50,626 nt of DNA, taken from Seison nebaliae. Lineage: Eukaryota > Rotifera > Pararotatoria > Seisonacea > Seisonidae. Where the stretch lies: the NCBI GenBank assembly GCA_023231475.1, contig JALJEE010002538.1:1-50626 (forward strand), read 5' to 3'. Shown here piece after piece: positions 1 to 9,685 of the stretch (its first letter is position 1; the number at the start of each line of letters is the position of its first letter). A program made the translations under genes and the position numbers. The notes beneath the pieces are model-generated. The model was not told the origin of the DNA and made no database searches. It saw only the letters and a list, made by a program, of their open reading frames with translations.

Positions 1-1
1 G

Positions 2-133
2 AGTGGTGGATCGATGACAACGTTGAAAGGTGAAAAGATTTCTTATTCTTATACTTCTCCATCTCTCAATAAAGATGGTGTCAGTGCAACATTCCCTCAA
101 TTCCACGATTTATACAAGAAAATCTTCCCATAA
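2..133 (+). CDS. 3' end of an unrecognised gene (partial)
   Basis: An open frame runs from the window edge to a TAA at 131-133, giving 43 residues with no start inside the window. It begins SGGSMTTLKGEK and ends FPQFHDLYKKIFP. The composition and the AATAAA about 70 nt downstream (near 200) suggest a real terminal exon. The rest of the gene lies outside the window, so I cannot name it. Its 3' end converges on the minus-strand gene at 374-682, and the two 3' regions may overlap. The stretch 134-373 holds only AT-rich untranslated sequence. Confidence 0.5.
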   Translation, partial: SGGSMTTLKGEKISYSYTSPSLNKDGVSATFPQFHDLYKKIFP

Positions 134-373
134 TTTTCAGACAATTTCTCGTTTTATATCTCCTCCCCATTCCCTAATTTATATTAACGAAATTTATTAA
201 ATAAAAATCGAATTGTTATTTATTTTTCTTATCATTCAAAAAAAAAAAAGAGATTATAAAAAAATTTACAAAACAAATTACATAAATTTCTCAGAGAACG
301 ATCATCTTCTTATTATTGTTGTTGTTTGAAATTGTTTGAATTGGATTGATAATTTTGAATAAAACGATTATTA

Positions 374-682
374 TTATTCGTAAGCGACCGTACTCGTTTC
401 ATAGATAGCATCATCTGTTAATGAATCACTAAATCGATAAGGATCATCTTCAGGATCTCGAATCTTTAACGACAAATGATAATAGTTCCACAACGACCCG
501 CCAATAGCCAATACGACTGAGATTGGCAACATGAAGAAACTGCAAATTTTCAGTGTAAAATTCTCAGTTTCATTGTAAACGATTCCGATGATGACGAAGG
601 CAAAAAAGAACAAGAAGACTGCCAACATTAGTAGCCAAGTACCAGGTCGGAATGTTGGTGGTCGACCGAAGAATCCGGCCAT
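374..682 (-). CDS. Small two-pass membrane protein, function unknown
   Basis: A single-exon 102-residue frame from the ATG at 680-682 to TAA at 374. The first 15 residues (MAGFFGRPPTFRPGTW) are polar and proline-containing. Two hydrophobic segments follow, at about residues 17-36 and 46-64, separated by a short loop with an N-glycosylation sequon (NFT). The tail is acidic and soluble, rich in Asp, Ser and Thr. I do not recognise the family. The topology predicts a small integral membrane protein with a short loop and a longer exposed C-terminus. Upstream 683-1143 has no gene that I can see. Confidence 0.6.
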   Translation of the reverse strand: MAGFFGRPPTFRPGTWLLMLAVFLFFFAFVIIGIVYNETENFTLKICSFFMLPISVVLAIGGSLWNYYHLSLKIRDPEDDPYRFSDSLTDDAIYETSTVAYE

Positions 683-1143
683 ACTTTCCTCGCTAGCTCG
701 AACAACGATAGAAGTGAATTGAGTAAAGTTTGATGATGAAGTGAGACGCAGGAGAATGTTTATTTATTCTCTCCACCCTTATCTCTACTTCACTTTATTG
801 ACATTTGTTTATTTAGGAGAATATTCCTTCGAAATAGACGGGAAAATAATCATGTCATAATTTCTCATTTATTTAAATATCTCAATTTATTTTAGTTGAA
901 TAAATTATGAGTCGGGGGACGACTCGACACATGGCCTAACGACTACACTTGAAAATGACTAACAAAAATTTAATTCAAAAGAAAATTTAAAAAAGAATTC
1001 CTAAAAATTCTTTGTTTGTTTTAAGAACATGTGTAATTCCTTTCATCCATTTCTCTAATCTACGTCGTTGATATGAAATAAACATATTTATTAGGTCGAG
1101 TAACGTAAATAAAAAATTATGGAAAAATCAGCCAAATAACATT
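683..1143. other. Intergenic spacer
   Basis: AT-rich spacer between two minus-strand genes. It should contain the promoter of the gene at 374-682 and the 3' UTR of the gene at 1144-1760. I see no coding frame, repeat or RNA gene. Confidence 0.5.
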
Positions 1144-1760
1144 TTACAAATGATAAACACGATCTGGTTTATTCGTTTTATGACACATCTTCATCAATGC
1201 CACAGTTATCTGAAAAAGAGAAACAATTAAAATTTTATAAGTTGAATATTTAAATAATTAAACCGAACCACCAAAACTATAATCATTCCAACAACTGCGT
1301 ATGCCAAATATTCCTGCAACTTCTTTTTCATACTGATTTTATCCTTTTTGTATTGATCGAATAATCGGAGAATAATTTCCTTCCGTCCACTCTCCAATTC
1401 GAGTGACAAACGATAAATCTCCGACGAATTGTACAAAATCGAATTCGTTTCCAATAATTCCTTCACAATGTTATGAGTTTTATTCAGTCGATCATCAGTC
1501 GAATTAGTGGAAGCGTAAATTTTGACATATTCCTCGAAAAACTTTTTGGGAACTAAACAAATCTGTTCGGCGTCTTCGATTCTCATTTTGTCGTCAGTTT
1601 GTTCTTTCGCTAACGATTTGATAAATTGTTCGATGTAGGACGGGAAAAGATGTAGAATCGTCAAATTATTTTTCTGCTCATCTCCAAATTCACTTGAGAT
1701 CGATTGGTGGATGTTGGAGATAAGAAGAATGAAAATAATTGAAATAGTTTTCAGTTTCAT
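1144..1760 (-). CDS. Single-pass type I membrane protein, unknown
   Basis: Two exons, 1269-1760 and 1144-1209, joined in phase 0 across a 59-nt intron (donor GTTCGG, acceptor TTTTTCAG). The protein is 185 residues. An N-terminal signal peptide (about residues 1-22, ending ...HQSISS) is followed by a mostly helical, charged ectodomain of about 125 residues. This has several N-glycosylation sequons (NLT, NST, NKT, NSS) and a single cysteine. A transmembrane helix (about residues 152-171, AYAVVGMIIVLVITVALMK) and a short basic tail (CHKTNKPDRVYHL) end the protein. The unspliced frame would end within the intron; the spliced one gives a more natural membrane anchor and tail. I do not recognise the family. 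A small cell-surface protein is the most that can be inferred. Confidence 0.6.
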
Positions 1761-2216
1761 TCTAATTTCGAAATGCTTGAAGGAGATAATAGTTTCCTCC
1801 TAATAATTCTGTTTGAGCCGTTGAGTTTCTCTTCGATTTCTTAGAAGTTTCAAGATGTCACCGTCTGGAATCCAATTTCCCACCTTCATCGAATGAATAT
1901 CATAAACTCGTCTGGTTTGGGATAATAGAGGATGTTGTCGATGTACATTTGTTGGAGTATTGAGATGTAATCTTTGAACTTTCTCATTTCAACATTTTCT
2001 CCGTATGAGAAATCTTCTCAAAATAAGAGTAATCATTGGAAATTGATTAATGTTATTCACTCCAACTAGAAATAGTAATTACATTTTAACGATAATAATC
2101 TCCGTGTCGTCAATCGAAGGAAAAATTTCCTAACAGAAATCATTCAATTTAATCTCAACCAATTTCTACTGTTAATTAAACAGTGGGCAGGGTGTGTAAA
2201 TCTCATAATTTTGGTA
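1761..2216. other. Intergenic spacer
   Basis: AT-rich sequence between the membrane-protein gene and the transposon. I see no supported coding region or RNA gene. Confidence 0.4.
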
Positions 2217-2224
2217 GTTAAATC
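2217..2224. repeat. Left target-site duplication GTTAAATC
   Basis: The 8-bp word GTTAAATC immediately precedes the left terminal inverted repeat and recurs in the same orientation at 3226-3233, immediately after the right end. Eight-base-pair duplications are the hallmark of hAT insertions and are also seen with P-type elements. Confidence 0.7.
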
Positions 2225-3225
2225 GGTAACCGGACAGATCGCAACCCTATATAAAAATTTTGTAGAGGACGGTTCTCAACTCAAATAAAGGGACAGTTCT
2301 CAACCTCAAAACATACTGGTCTGGAATCTAGAAAAATCTGAAAAGATTGTAACCGTACATAAAAATTCTCAAAAAGACAGTTATTAAGTCATTATTATGT
2401 AATTATATAAATTATTATTATTAATTAATTATAAGAATATATAACCTAATAATAAGAATAAAGATTTTTCCAAATTTAAGATTTTAAATTTGTTCAGATG
2501 AAAAATTAAGATTTTGTTATTTATTGTTTGAGATGAGTTCAGTTGATGGTGATGACAAAGATGTGGTTGAAAATGATAATGAACTAGTTGAAGATGATGC
2601 AGATGTTGCAAGGAATTCCTGAGGAAGGAATTCATTTGGTGGTAAAAATCTCCTCCATTTTTCTTGATTTGAAAAATTCTCCATTTCTTTAGTAGTTTAA
2701 TGTTGAAGATTTAGCAAATAACGACAAAAGAACCAATTTTTATGGTAGTAAATTTTGTTTTTTATGGTAATATATATTTTATAATATTTCTAACACGATT
2801 AGTCGTGCACAATATAACTCTATTTGTGTATTAACTGGATGGCTTAGGCTTTGTTTGTAATCTTTAACCTAGAATCATTATTCCAGATAAACCGATCTAA
2901 TGAACTGCATAAAGTGACGGACATATTATATCTTAAATTTAAAAACCATTGAAAAACTAAGTCAAGAAATGTCCTAATTATCAGTTAATAAGTATCCTCT
3001 GGAGAATTCTATACTATCAGTCCAGTTCAATTTTCAGTATGTTTTGACGTTGAGAACTGTCCGAAATTGAAAAAAAAAGTTGATAACTTTCTGAAACGTC
3101 TATAGAAGGTTGAAAACTGTCCGAAAAATTATTAAAAGGTTGAGAACTGTCCGAACGAATAAAAAACTAGGCTGAGAACTGTCCTCTACAAATTTTTATA
3201 TACGGTTACGATCTGTCCCCTAATC
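2225..3225. mobile_element. Non-autonomous hAT-like DNA transposon (large MITE)
   Basis: A 1,001-bp element bounded by perfect 8-bp direct repeats. Its left end (2225-2280) and the reverse complement of its right end (3225 back to 3170) match over about 55 bp with few mismatches and one gap. The shared core is GGACAGATCGYAACC, then TATATAAAAATTT, then GTAGAGGACRGTTCTC. The outermost 7 bases have diverged. Inside each end lie subterminal copies of GGTTGAGAACTGTCC: about five on the right (3049-3195) and two or three, inverted, on the left (2268-2385). The interior is AT-rich with no transposase frame, so it would need a transposase supplied in trans. The hAT assignment rests on the duplication length and the subterminal repeats. 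The low number of TIR mismatches suggests moderate age. Confidence 0.75.
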
Positions 3226-3233
3226 GTTAAATC
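3226..3233. repeat. Right target-site duplication GTTAAATC
   Basis: Second perfect copy of GTTAAATC, directly after the right end of the 1,001-bp element, in the same orientation as the copy at 2217-2224. Confidence 0.7.
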
Positions 3234-6200
3234 CAGTCCAAATATTTCATTATCATTCTTATTGTGAGCAATCTCCTCCGGACTGAAATATCATTTTATA
3301 TAAATTCAAATTAAGAATAATTATGTTAAAGTTTCAATTTATTAAGCTGTCTTATTATTTTATAATATATTATTATAGTATAATAATATCGATAAACAAT
3401 TAAAATGAATTTTATTGAAAGAATATTTTATCTGATTTTCCTATCGATTACAAGTTATACGATTATATCGAACCATAGAAATGAAACGTATAGGATTTCC
3501 AGTCTTCCGTTACTTCGTTAGAGTATATTTCTTCTATTTCCATTTTTTTCTATATGAAAATCGATGAAATAATATATGATTTGGGAGTTTGAAGTGAAGA
3601 AAAAAGAAATGATTGGGACACAATTTATAAACGTATAATTTTCTTACATAATCACAACAAAAAGACTGGAATAGCTGGAGTGGGAAGGAGAACATGCAAA
3701 ATAATAAATATAGGTTTAAACTTTAGGTCAATCGTCGATAATGATGATCAACAATCTTACACGAAGGAAGGTTAGAGAAATGTTCCTCTCAACTATTCAA
3801 TCAACGATTTTTTGTGCCGCTTCAGAAATTGTGCCACATTGTTAGTATCAATACAAATTTCATCCATAATACTTCCAATATTGATCGATGGTTTCATAAG
3901 AAGATTTATACGGTAGGGGATATACGACTAGAAAGTATAATGCATAGTATAATAGAAAATTGGGATGATGATTTTATGACATAATAGTCGTATATTTAGT
4001 ATTATAGTACGAGTTAGGTTATTCGACACTCAGGAAGTTAACTTTCTGATTGCTCTTCTTAGAATTTCTTATGTATCCAATTCTTAAAAGATTAATAATG
4101 ATCACCCTCGCGATATGAATTCGTATCGTTCAATATCTGTTTCTAGTGGAATGATTAAATTGATCGAAACCATCATTAGATACCGAATAGAGAATATTTT
4201 ATTTTTTGCTAAATGTCAATTTGCTAATCGATCTACCGACAGAGGCGATCTGTTTCCAACAAAGAAAAATTCAAATTTATAACATGCTTTCAGTATGTCG
4301 ATGTGATGAATATTAATTATGGAATTGAGATACTTAAGCAGAGAGATGTCGATGAGAATTATCTTCGTTTCATTAAACGTCTCTCTAAGGAATCGTTTAA
4401 ACAAGTGAAAGAGAACCGGTGTTTTGGGAGAGAATAAGACAAGGTTCCATTTCGCCACCGTAACATTTTAGGAAGATTTTATACAATAATGATGTCGTCA
4501 ATCGTAGATTGTCATTCGTCATCCATGATGGGAGTTATTTTCCATTTTATGCATATACTCATGATATGGCGTTATGTTCTAATAATACCATTTTTATTTC
4601 GGAATAATAATAATTTCGGTTAATTCAAGTAGAACTTGGGCAATGTAACAATTAATCATATCAATTAAATGTAAGGTATTTATAGCGATAATTAAAAAAA
4701 AATGAAATCCAAGTCAGAATTGTCGTTTATCTGACGTTTTTTATTAATTTAGAAAATCTATAAACACAAGGAAATAGTACCATCAATTTCAAAGGAATTT
4801 GAAGAAAGTAGATTTAAAAAAAATTTTATTCGTAATAATTTTCAATTTGTAACTTGTCAGAATAACTGACCAATTGGAATTGTAAAACCGAAATAGGAAC
4901 GGAAATTTTTTTTTCCATTTAACTAATATTTAAATTAGATTAAATAAATGTATTGTAAGTGTCTATATAAAGACGACAACGTAGAAAATTGGAAATATAT
5001 TTTAATCGGTTTTTTTTGCGCTAAAAAAATTATAGTTGGGAAGTTGCGGGGGGAACAAGGGAAATAAAAATGAGAGCGCTTCCCTTCGTTCCCTTGGAAT
5101 ATTCGATGTACGAATATGGCTGGGGAAAGAAAAGAATCCCAGTCATTTTGAGTGGAACTGGATGTATCTTCAATTGATTACCCATTGGCTACTACTTATA
5201 CTAATGAAATTGTTGTGGAAGTGAAAAGATTTCGAAACCATTAATATTCTATCTTCAATTTGTTTCCCATTCTTTCAAATAAAATCGTTCTTGTTTTCTT
5301 CTTCGGTTTCCCTTTTGTTGTTAGCATGACTAAATTTGGCTTAAATGCTGAAAGTGGGAGAGTCGGCCTGTTAATTAATAGGATTAGTCCATTTAATTTT
5401 TAGCAGAAATGTTGATTGGTTGTTCGGAATAGTTATATTAATCTTTTTCTCAACGATCAATTCCAACGATTGAAAGTAATGCCAACCGAAATGCTCTTAC
5501 CTTTAGGAATGACATTCGGAAATATCTCAAAATCCTTCAACCTGATTTTCCATGACCAATAAAGAAGTAAATTAAAATTTGAGAGATTAATAATTGTCAC
5601 TAACCATACTATATTAACACTAACATAATTTTTTATAACCCTATGAATTTAAATTTGAGAGCTGATCGACCGGGTACTTCCCTTGTAAGCTAAATAAAGT
5701 TATTTGAGGAATGTGAAAATTATGAAAATTTTTTTATGAACAATTTCTTGCGCATATAAGTACGTCATCATGTATATGGTATAAAACCATCATATACATA
5801 TGACATGTTTTAATATCTGAATATGAGTATTAATGTAATATTAATATGAATATATCTTTATTGGAGAGTATTGAACTTTCCAATTTCCGTAAATTTAGTA
5901 CATCTTTTTACGAGAAGTTAATTTTGAATATATTCGAACTGGAAAAAAACGGAAAAGTATCATCTTCTCATAAAATCTGATATTTCCAATTGTTCACTCA
6001 ATCAAAAATTCAACGGTTTAACACCAAACTAGTAATAATAAATACATGAATTGCTTGTCCGATCGGAATGATTTGTTTCGATAAAAATTCCATAATTTCC
6101 ATCAAATGAATGATCATGTCTCAGACGCTCTGATGCTCTATAGAACGACGAGAATTTTCATTAGTCTTTACTGTTAAAAGAGGAAGGAGAAATAATTTAA

Positions 6201-6613
6201 CGAGAGATAATGTCGTTTTGATGATAATCATGAATAATTGTTGACATTCATATTATTGATTACTATGCAATTTACACCATGTTCTTCGGGGGGTGTTAAA
6301 GTGAAATTGGAGTATTTGTGCTCAAAAAAACAATTTTAATAAGTTCGAACTACTCATTCGAAGAGACGGGGAAGAGAGGAGAAGATGTTCATGGGAACAT
6401 CTTCCAATTTCCATGATGGTCGGATTATAAATATGACGAAAATACGAGAATTATTCAAATAATTAGAGAGAATTAATTTGAAAGTTCAAATGACAATAAT
6501 CCAGTCACGTCACCATAAAAAGTCAAGCGCATTCTCGAAGAGGCACATTTCGTAAAAATTTTTTTCAAATATTATTTCTTTCATTAGTGGTGGAGAAGGA
6601 AGAAGATCATAAG
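3234..6613. other. Long gene-poor region
   Basis: About 3.4 kb of AT-rich sequence with only short, unconvincing frames (for example 4216-4458 minus and 5036-5224 plus). It holds an 11-bp perfect inverted repeat (3920-3930 and 3985-3995) and an imperfect hairpin near 5765-5810. A plausible splice acceptor at about 6589 precedes the gene at 6614, so unrecognised 5' exons of that gene may lie here. I found no tRNA or rRNA. Confidence 0.4.
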
Positions 6614-7453
6614 ATGGAATTGTAAGTCAGTTTTATTTCTAGTAATTCTTCTTTTTTGACGCTTGGATTGAATTAAATAGAAAGTTTCTATTAGAAAAGA
6701 TGGAAGTGAATGGGATTGGAAAGTGAAAAGAATTATGATTTTTTTAAGTTCACTTTTTCATCTCATTATTTCGACGAGTACAGTCCTCTCGTGTAACAAG
6801 GGCGGTCGTGATGATTCGTTAAAACAGAAAGTTCCCAATAATCTGTTGATAATTTAAAGAAAATATAAATTGTATCTGAATGAAATAAAGCGAGTGGAGG
6901 AAATGAGGAAGTTGGAGGGTGCGATGCAATTTGTGAAGACTGACGAGCATCTTTTCGAGAAATTTTATCGACACGACATTAATAAATTGGAGGTGCAATA
7001 TCGGACGTCATTGGAGAGGGAGTTGATGGGATATTTGTCACAAGATAATAAGTTTAAATTTAGTAAATAGTTTTAGATTTAATCGATAATCATTTTCTTC
7101 GAATTGTTTTCATTTTCGCTCTTCTTTTTCTCCACCCATCATTATTGATTTAATTACGGATGTATTTAATGGAAAACGATTTGATTAGAATTCTCACTTA
7201 TTTCGAAAAGAAAGTCACTTACGACGTAATGCAAGCGTACAACGAGTCGATACGGAGTACAGTGGGCGAAGCTTCGTCGGCCATGTTTGAGCTGACTCAC
7301 TCGTCCGAATATATTAAACAGAAAGATCTAGCTATGCAATACAGTCGACTGGCTCTATTATTAGAGAAGAGAATGCACGTATACGACTTGCTAATGCGTC
7401 AGATTCAGCCCCTTTTAACTAAATTAAGTGGTAACGTAAGCAACGAAACATGA
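6614..7453 (+). CDS. Signal-anchored helical protein, unknown family
   Basis: Proposed four-exon model: 6614-6621, 6695-6790, 6860-7051 and 7189-7453. The phases close and give 186 residues. The first donor is a perfect GTAAGT. The N-terminus is charged (MELKDGSEWDWKVKR) and is followed by one hydrophobic segment (about residues 16-34, IMIFLSSLFHLIISTSTVL). The remaining 150 residues are strongly helical and highly charged, with short coiled-coil-like stretches and no cysteine. This fits a single-pass anchored protein or a secreted one with a weak signal peptide. If the third intron is not spliced, exon 3 would end at TAG 7068-7070. A possible acceptor just upstream means the true start may lie further 5'. 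Loose similarity to membrane-anchored stalk proteins such as ATP synthase subunit b is too weak to name it. Confidence 0.45.
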
Positions 7454-8008
7454 ACGACATTCGACTCATTCAGTCTTCATGCCATTGTCTTCCTGTTCAA
7501 ATTGATTTGTATTGACTTAATTTCACTCATCTTCCTTCTCGTCATCGAGCAAATAATGAATTCATCTCATTCTTTCTTTCTTATTTGAAACGATTTTTAA
7601 ATATCAACTTTTTTTTTCTCACAACTTGACAAGTGCAAACAGGAGAACATTCAAATTGAATGAAAACTCGACACAATTTAGCCAGAAGCAAAATTTACTA
7701 ATCATTGTTAAGTGACATGCTTCCATGCATTATAGTGACAATCATGCAACTTTCTCTTCCTACGTAACTTATATTAAATTTCATTTTCTTCTTCTTAACA
7801 ATTCCTCCATTTTCAATTTTCTTCATTCCTCAATTCTCCTCCTTTATCAAACGCTCCTCCTAATTCCAATTCTCATTTGTTTCCCATTTCCATCTAATCT
7901 GAAAACTATCTGAAATTATATCTCTTCATTCTCCATTCCCTACAAGATTCTCACACATTTCAACCATTCGGTCAACAACAAACGAATTTAAATTAAAAAA
8001 AACAAATC
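7454..8008. other. Intergenic spacer
   Basis: Pyrimidine-rich plus strand with scattered stops. It contains the 3' UTR of the gene ending at 7453 and presumably the promoter of the gene starting at 8009. The 62-codon frame at 7725-7913 is low-complexity Phe, Leu and Ser and looks like noise. Confidence 0.4.
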
Positions 8009-8449
8009 ATGAAATTCCATTTAATTATTCTTCTATTCTGTTCACTCCTTTGCGAGATGATGAATGGCGCCTATCTGCAAAAGAGTGTTAGACATTCAGC
8101 ATCATCATCGGACGACTGTTTATTGTGAATTGTTTAGATTTCTGGAAAGAAACATCAGAATTCCATGCAAGAAGTTCCAGTTAAAATTTTTTTAAAAAAA
8201 TTTTTGGGAAAATTTTTAATATTTTTTCAAATCAATTTTTAGAAAGACTTTTTTCTTTATTTCTACAAAAGTGAATGGGAGTCGTGTGTGAAGAATTTGG
8301 CGAGTGTCAAATCGAACCGATCGAACGTCCTCTCGTCATTGGAAAATTTGCGACGCGGACCCGTCAAACGAACGGAAGGAGCTTATCAAGATTTATGTTT
8401 TGATCCTGATACCGAACAAATCGGCTTCTGCGATGTTAGTCATCATTAA
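8009..8449 (+). CDS. Small secreted precursor-like protein
   Basis: Proposed exons 8009-8086, 8138-8179 and 8243-8449, all in phase 0, give 108 residues. The first 20 residues form a clear signal peptide (MKFHLIILLFCSLLCEMMNG). The mature part is short and polar. It has a GKK site that could give amidation (residues 29-31), a dibasic stretch LRRGPVKRTEG that could be cleaved, and three cysteines near the C-terminus (ESC, DLC, GFC). An AATAAA at 8512-8517, about 63 nt after the stop, supports a transcript end. This layout resembles a neuropeptide or hormone precursor, but I do not recognise a known mature peptide. The first donor (GTTAGA) is weak, so the middle exon is uncertain. The third exon is best supported, ending FDPDTEQIGFCDVSHH. 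Confidence 0.45.
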
Positions 8450-8828
8450 CGAACATCCCTCTCACACGCCCATTCAGATGTCATATTAATCGATGGATAA
8501 TGATGGAACTCAATAAATTTTGCCATTTTAGATCATTTTTAAATTAAAAAGAGAATGAGAATTTCAATGCGAATTTTTTTTAGAATTTTTTTCATTTTTA
8601 CTTTGTTTGAATAAATTCCCGATTTTTTACTTTTAACAATCTCTTCATTACACACATCAGACGAAAAGTGAATGTGTAAAATTTAACGGAAATCAAACCA
8701 TTCGCCGCAGAAATATTCAAAATAATTTGTCAAAATTCAAATAAAATTCCAACACTTTTTCTTTATTTAAATAAAAAATTATATTTTTTTGAAAAATATC
8801 TTCTCGTCATTTTTTCGTTGCATCTGAT
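8450..8828. other. Convergent intergenic region with two poly(A) signals
   Basis: Space between two convergent genes. AATAAA at 8512-8517 serves the plus-strand gene, and its complement TTTATT at about 8762 serves NTF2 on the minus strand. I see nothing coding. Confidence 0.5.
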
Positions 8829-9313
8829 TTAAGCGGCATTGTTATGCAAGAGTAGACGGAAAACATCATTCAAAATGTACCAGGATTGATCGGCTTGTTT
8901 CAATAGGAAGGATTGTGTAAAATTATGGACTGGATCATTGTCCGTTTTCAATAAACCGATAACGACGATTAAGATCGATTGATCCATCGTCAATTGAGTA
9001 TCGAATTCGGTGACATGATGTTCCACTTTGCGGAATGTTAAACTCTAAAAAGATGATGTAGAAAAAATGATGATGATGATAATAACGTTCAATTTCTCCA
9101 TAATATTCTTATTTCCCCGATATTGGATGCCTTCAAATGTCATTAAAGAACATTCATCGTTAGGCACCTGATGAAACGGAAATGAGAATGAGGAGAATGG
9201 GAAAAAGATGGAACGTAAAAATTGGAGAGATTTTCACGATTCTCCGAATCAAATCCGGCGTAATATTGTTGGACGAATGCAGCGGCAACTTGTTTCGCTT
9301 GTTCGTTATCCAT
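8829..9313 (-). CDS. Ntf2: Nuclear transport factor 2
   Basis: Three exons (9215-9313, 9087-9167, 8829-9044), all in phase 0, give about 131 residues, the usual NTF2 length. NTF2 is a small homodimer that binds RanGDP and FxFG nucleoporins and returns Ran to the nucleus, where it is recharged with GTP. Visible hallmarks are the N-terminal helix with AAAFVQQYYAGFD, the central LMTFEGIQYRGNKNIMEKL, the SLTFRKVEHHVTEFD strand, and the C-terminal FLLKQADQSWYILNDVFRL typical of the beta-sheet core. The start is the ATG at 9311-9313 (MDNEQAKQ). Introns are only about 42-47 nt. The gene is intact and should be functional. It converges on the small secreted-protein gene. Confidence 0.93.
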
Positions 9314-9685
9314 TCTTTGAGGATGGAGTTCTCTGAAGAAAATTCTTTTTTTTTCGAAATTTTATGTCGAAAACGAAAGATGTGCGGCTTATAATTTGTT
9401 GATTTTTAAATGGACATTTCCTTCACGTACGAAATGACGACGGCGAATTAAAGGAGAATGGAAGTAGGCTTGACGGGAGAAGGAAAGAAGAATTGATTGG
9501 AATTATTATTCCATCAATTTATTCCATAGTTATGGAACTCATGATGGAAATTTCATATTTTATTTAAATTTTGAAAAAAGTTCTGATATAATTTTCGATA
9601 ATTTGAATGGGAAATGAAATTTAGAGAGAATGAAGAGAATGGGAAAGCAAAGAAAGGAGAGTGATGGCATCAAATTTACGATTTG
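9314..9685. other. Intergenic spacer
   Basis: Upstream region of NTF2 and downstream region of the polyQ gene; AT-rich. No supported coding sequence or structured element. Confidence 0.4.

Noticed and set aside
4216-4458. 80-codon minus-strand frame
   Set aside because: Composition is that expected from AT-rich noise; no neighbouring exons or domain.
5036-5224. 62-codon plus-strand frame
   Set aside because: Isolated in AT-rich sequence, with no signal, splice partner or recognisable motif.
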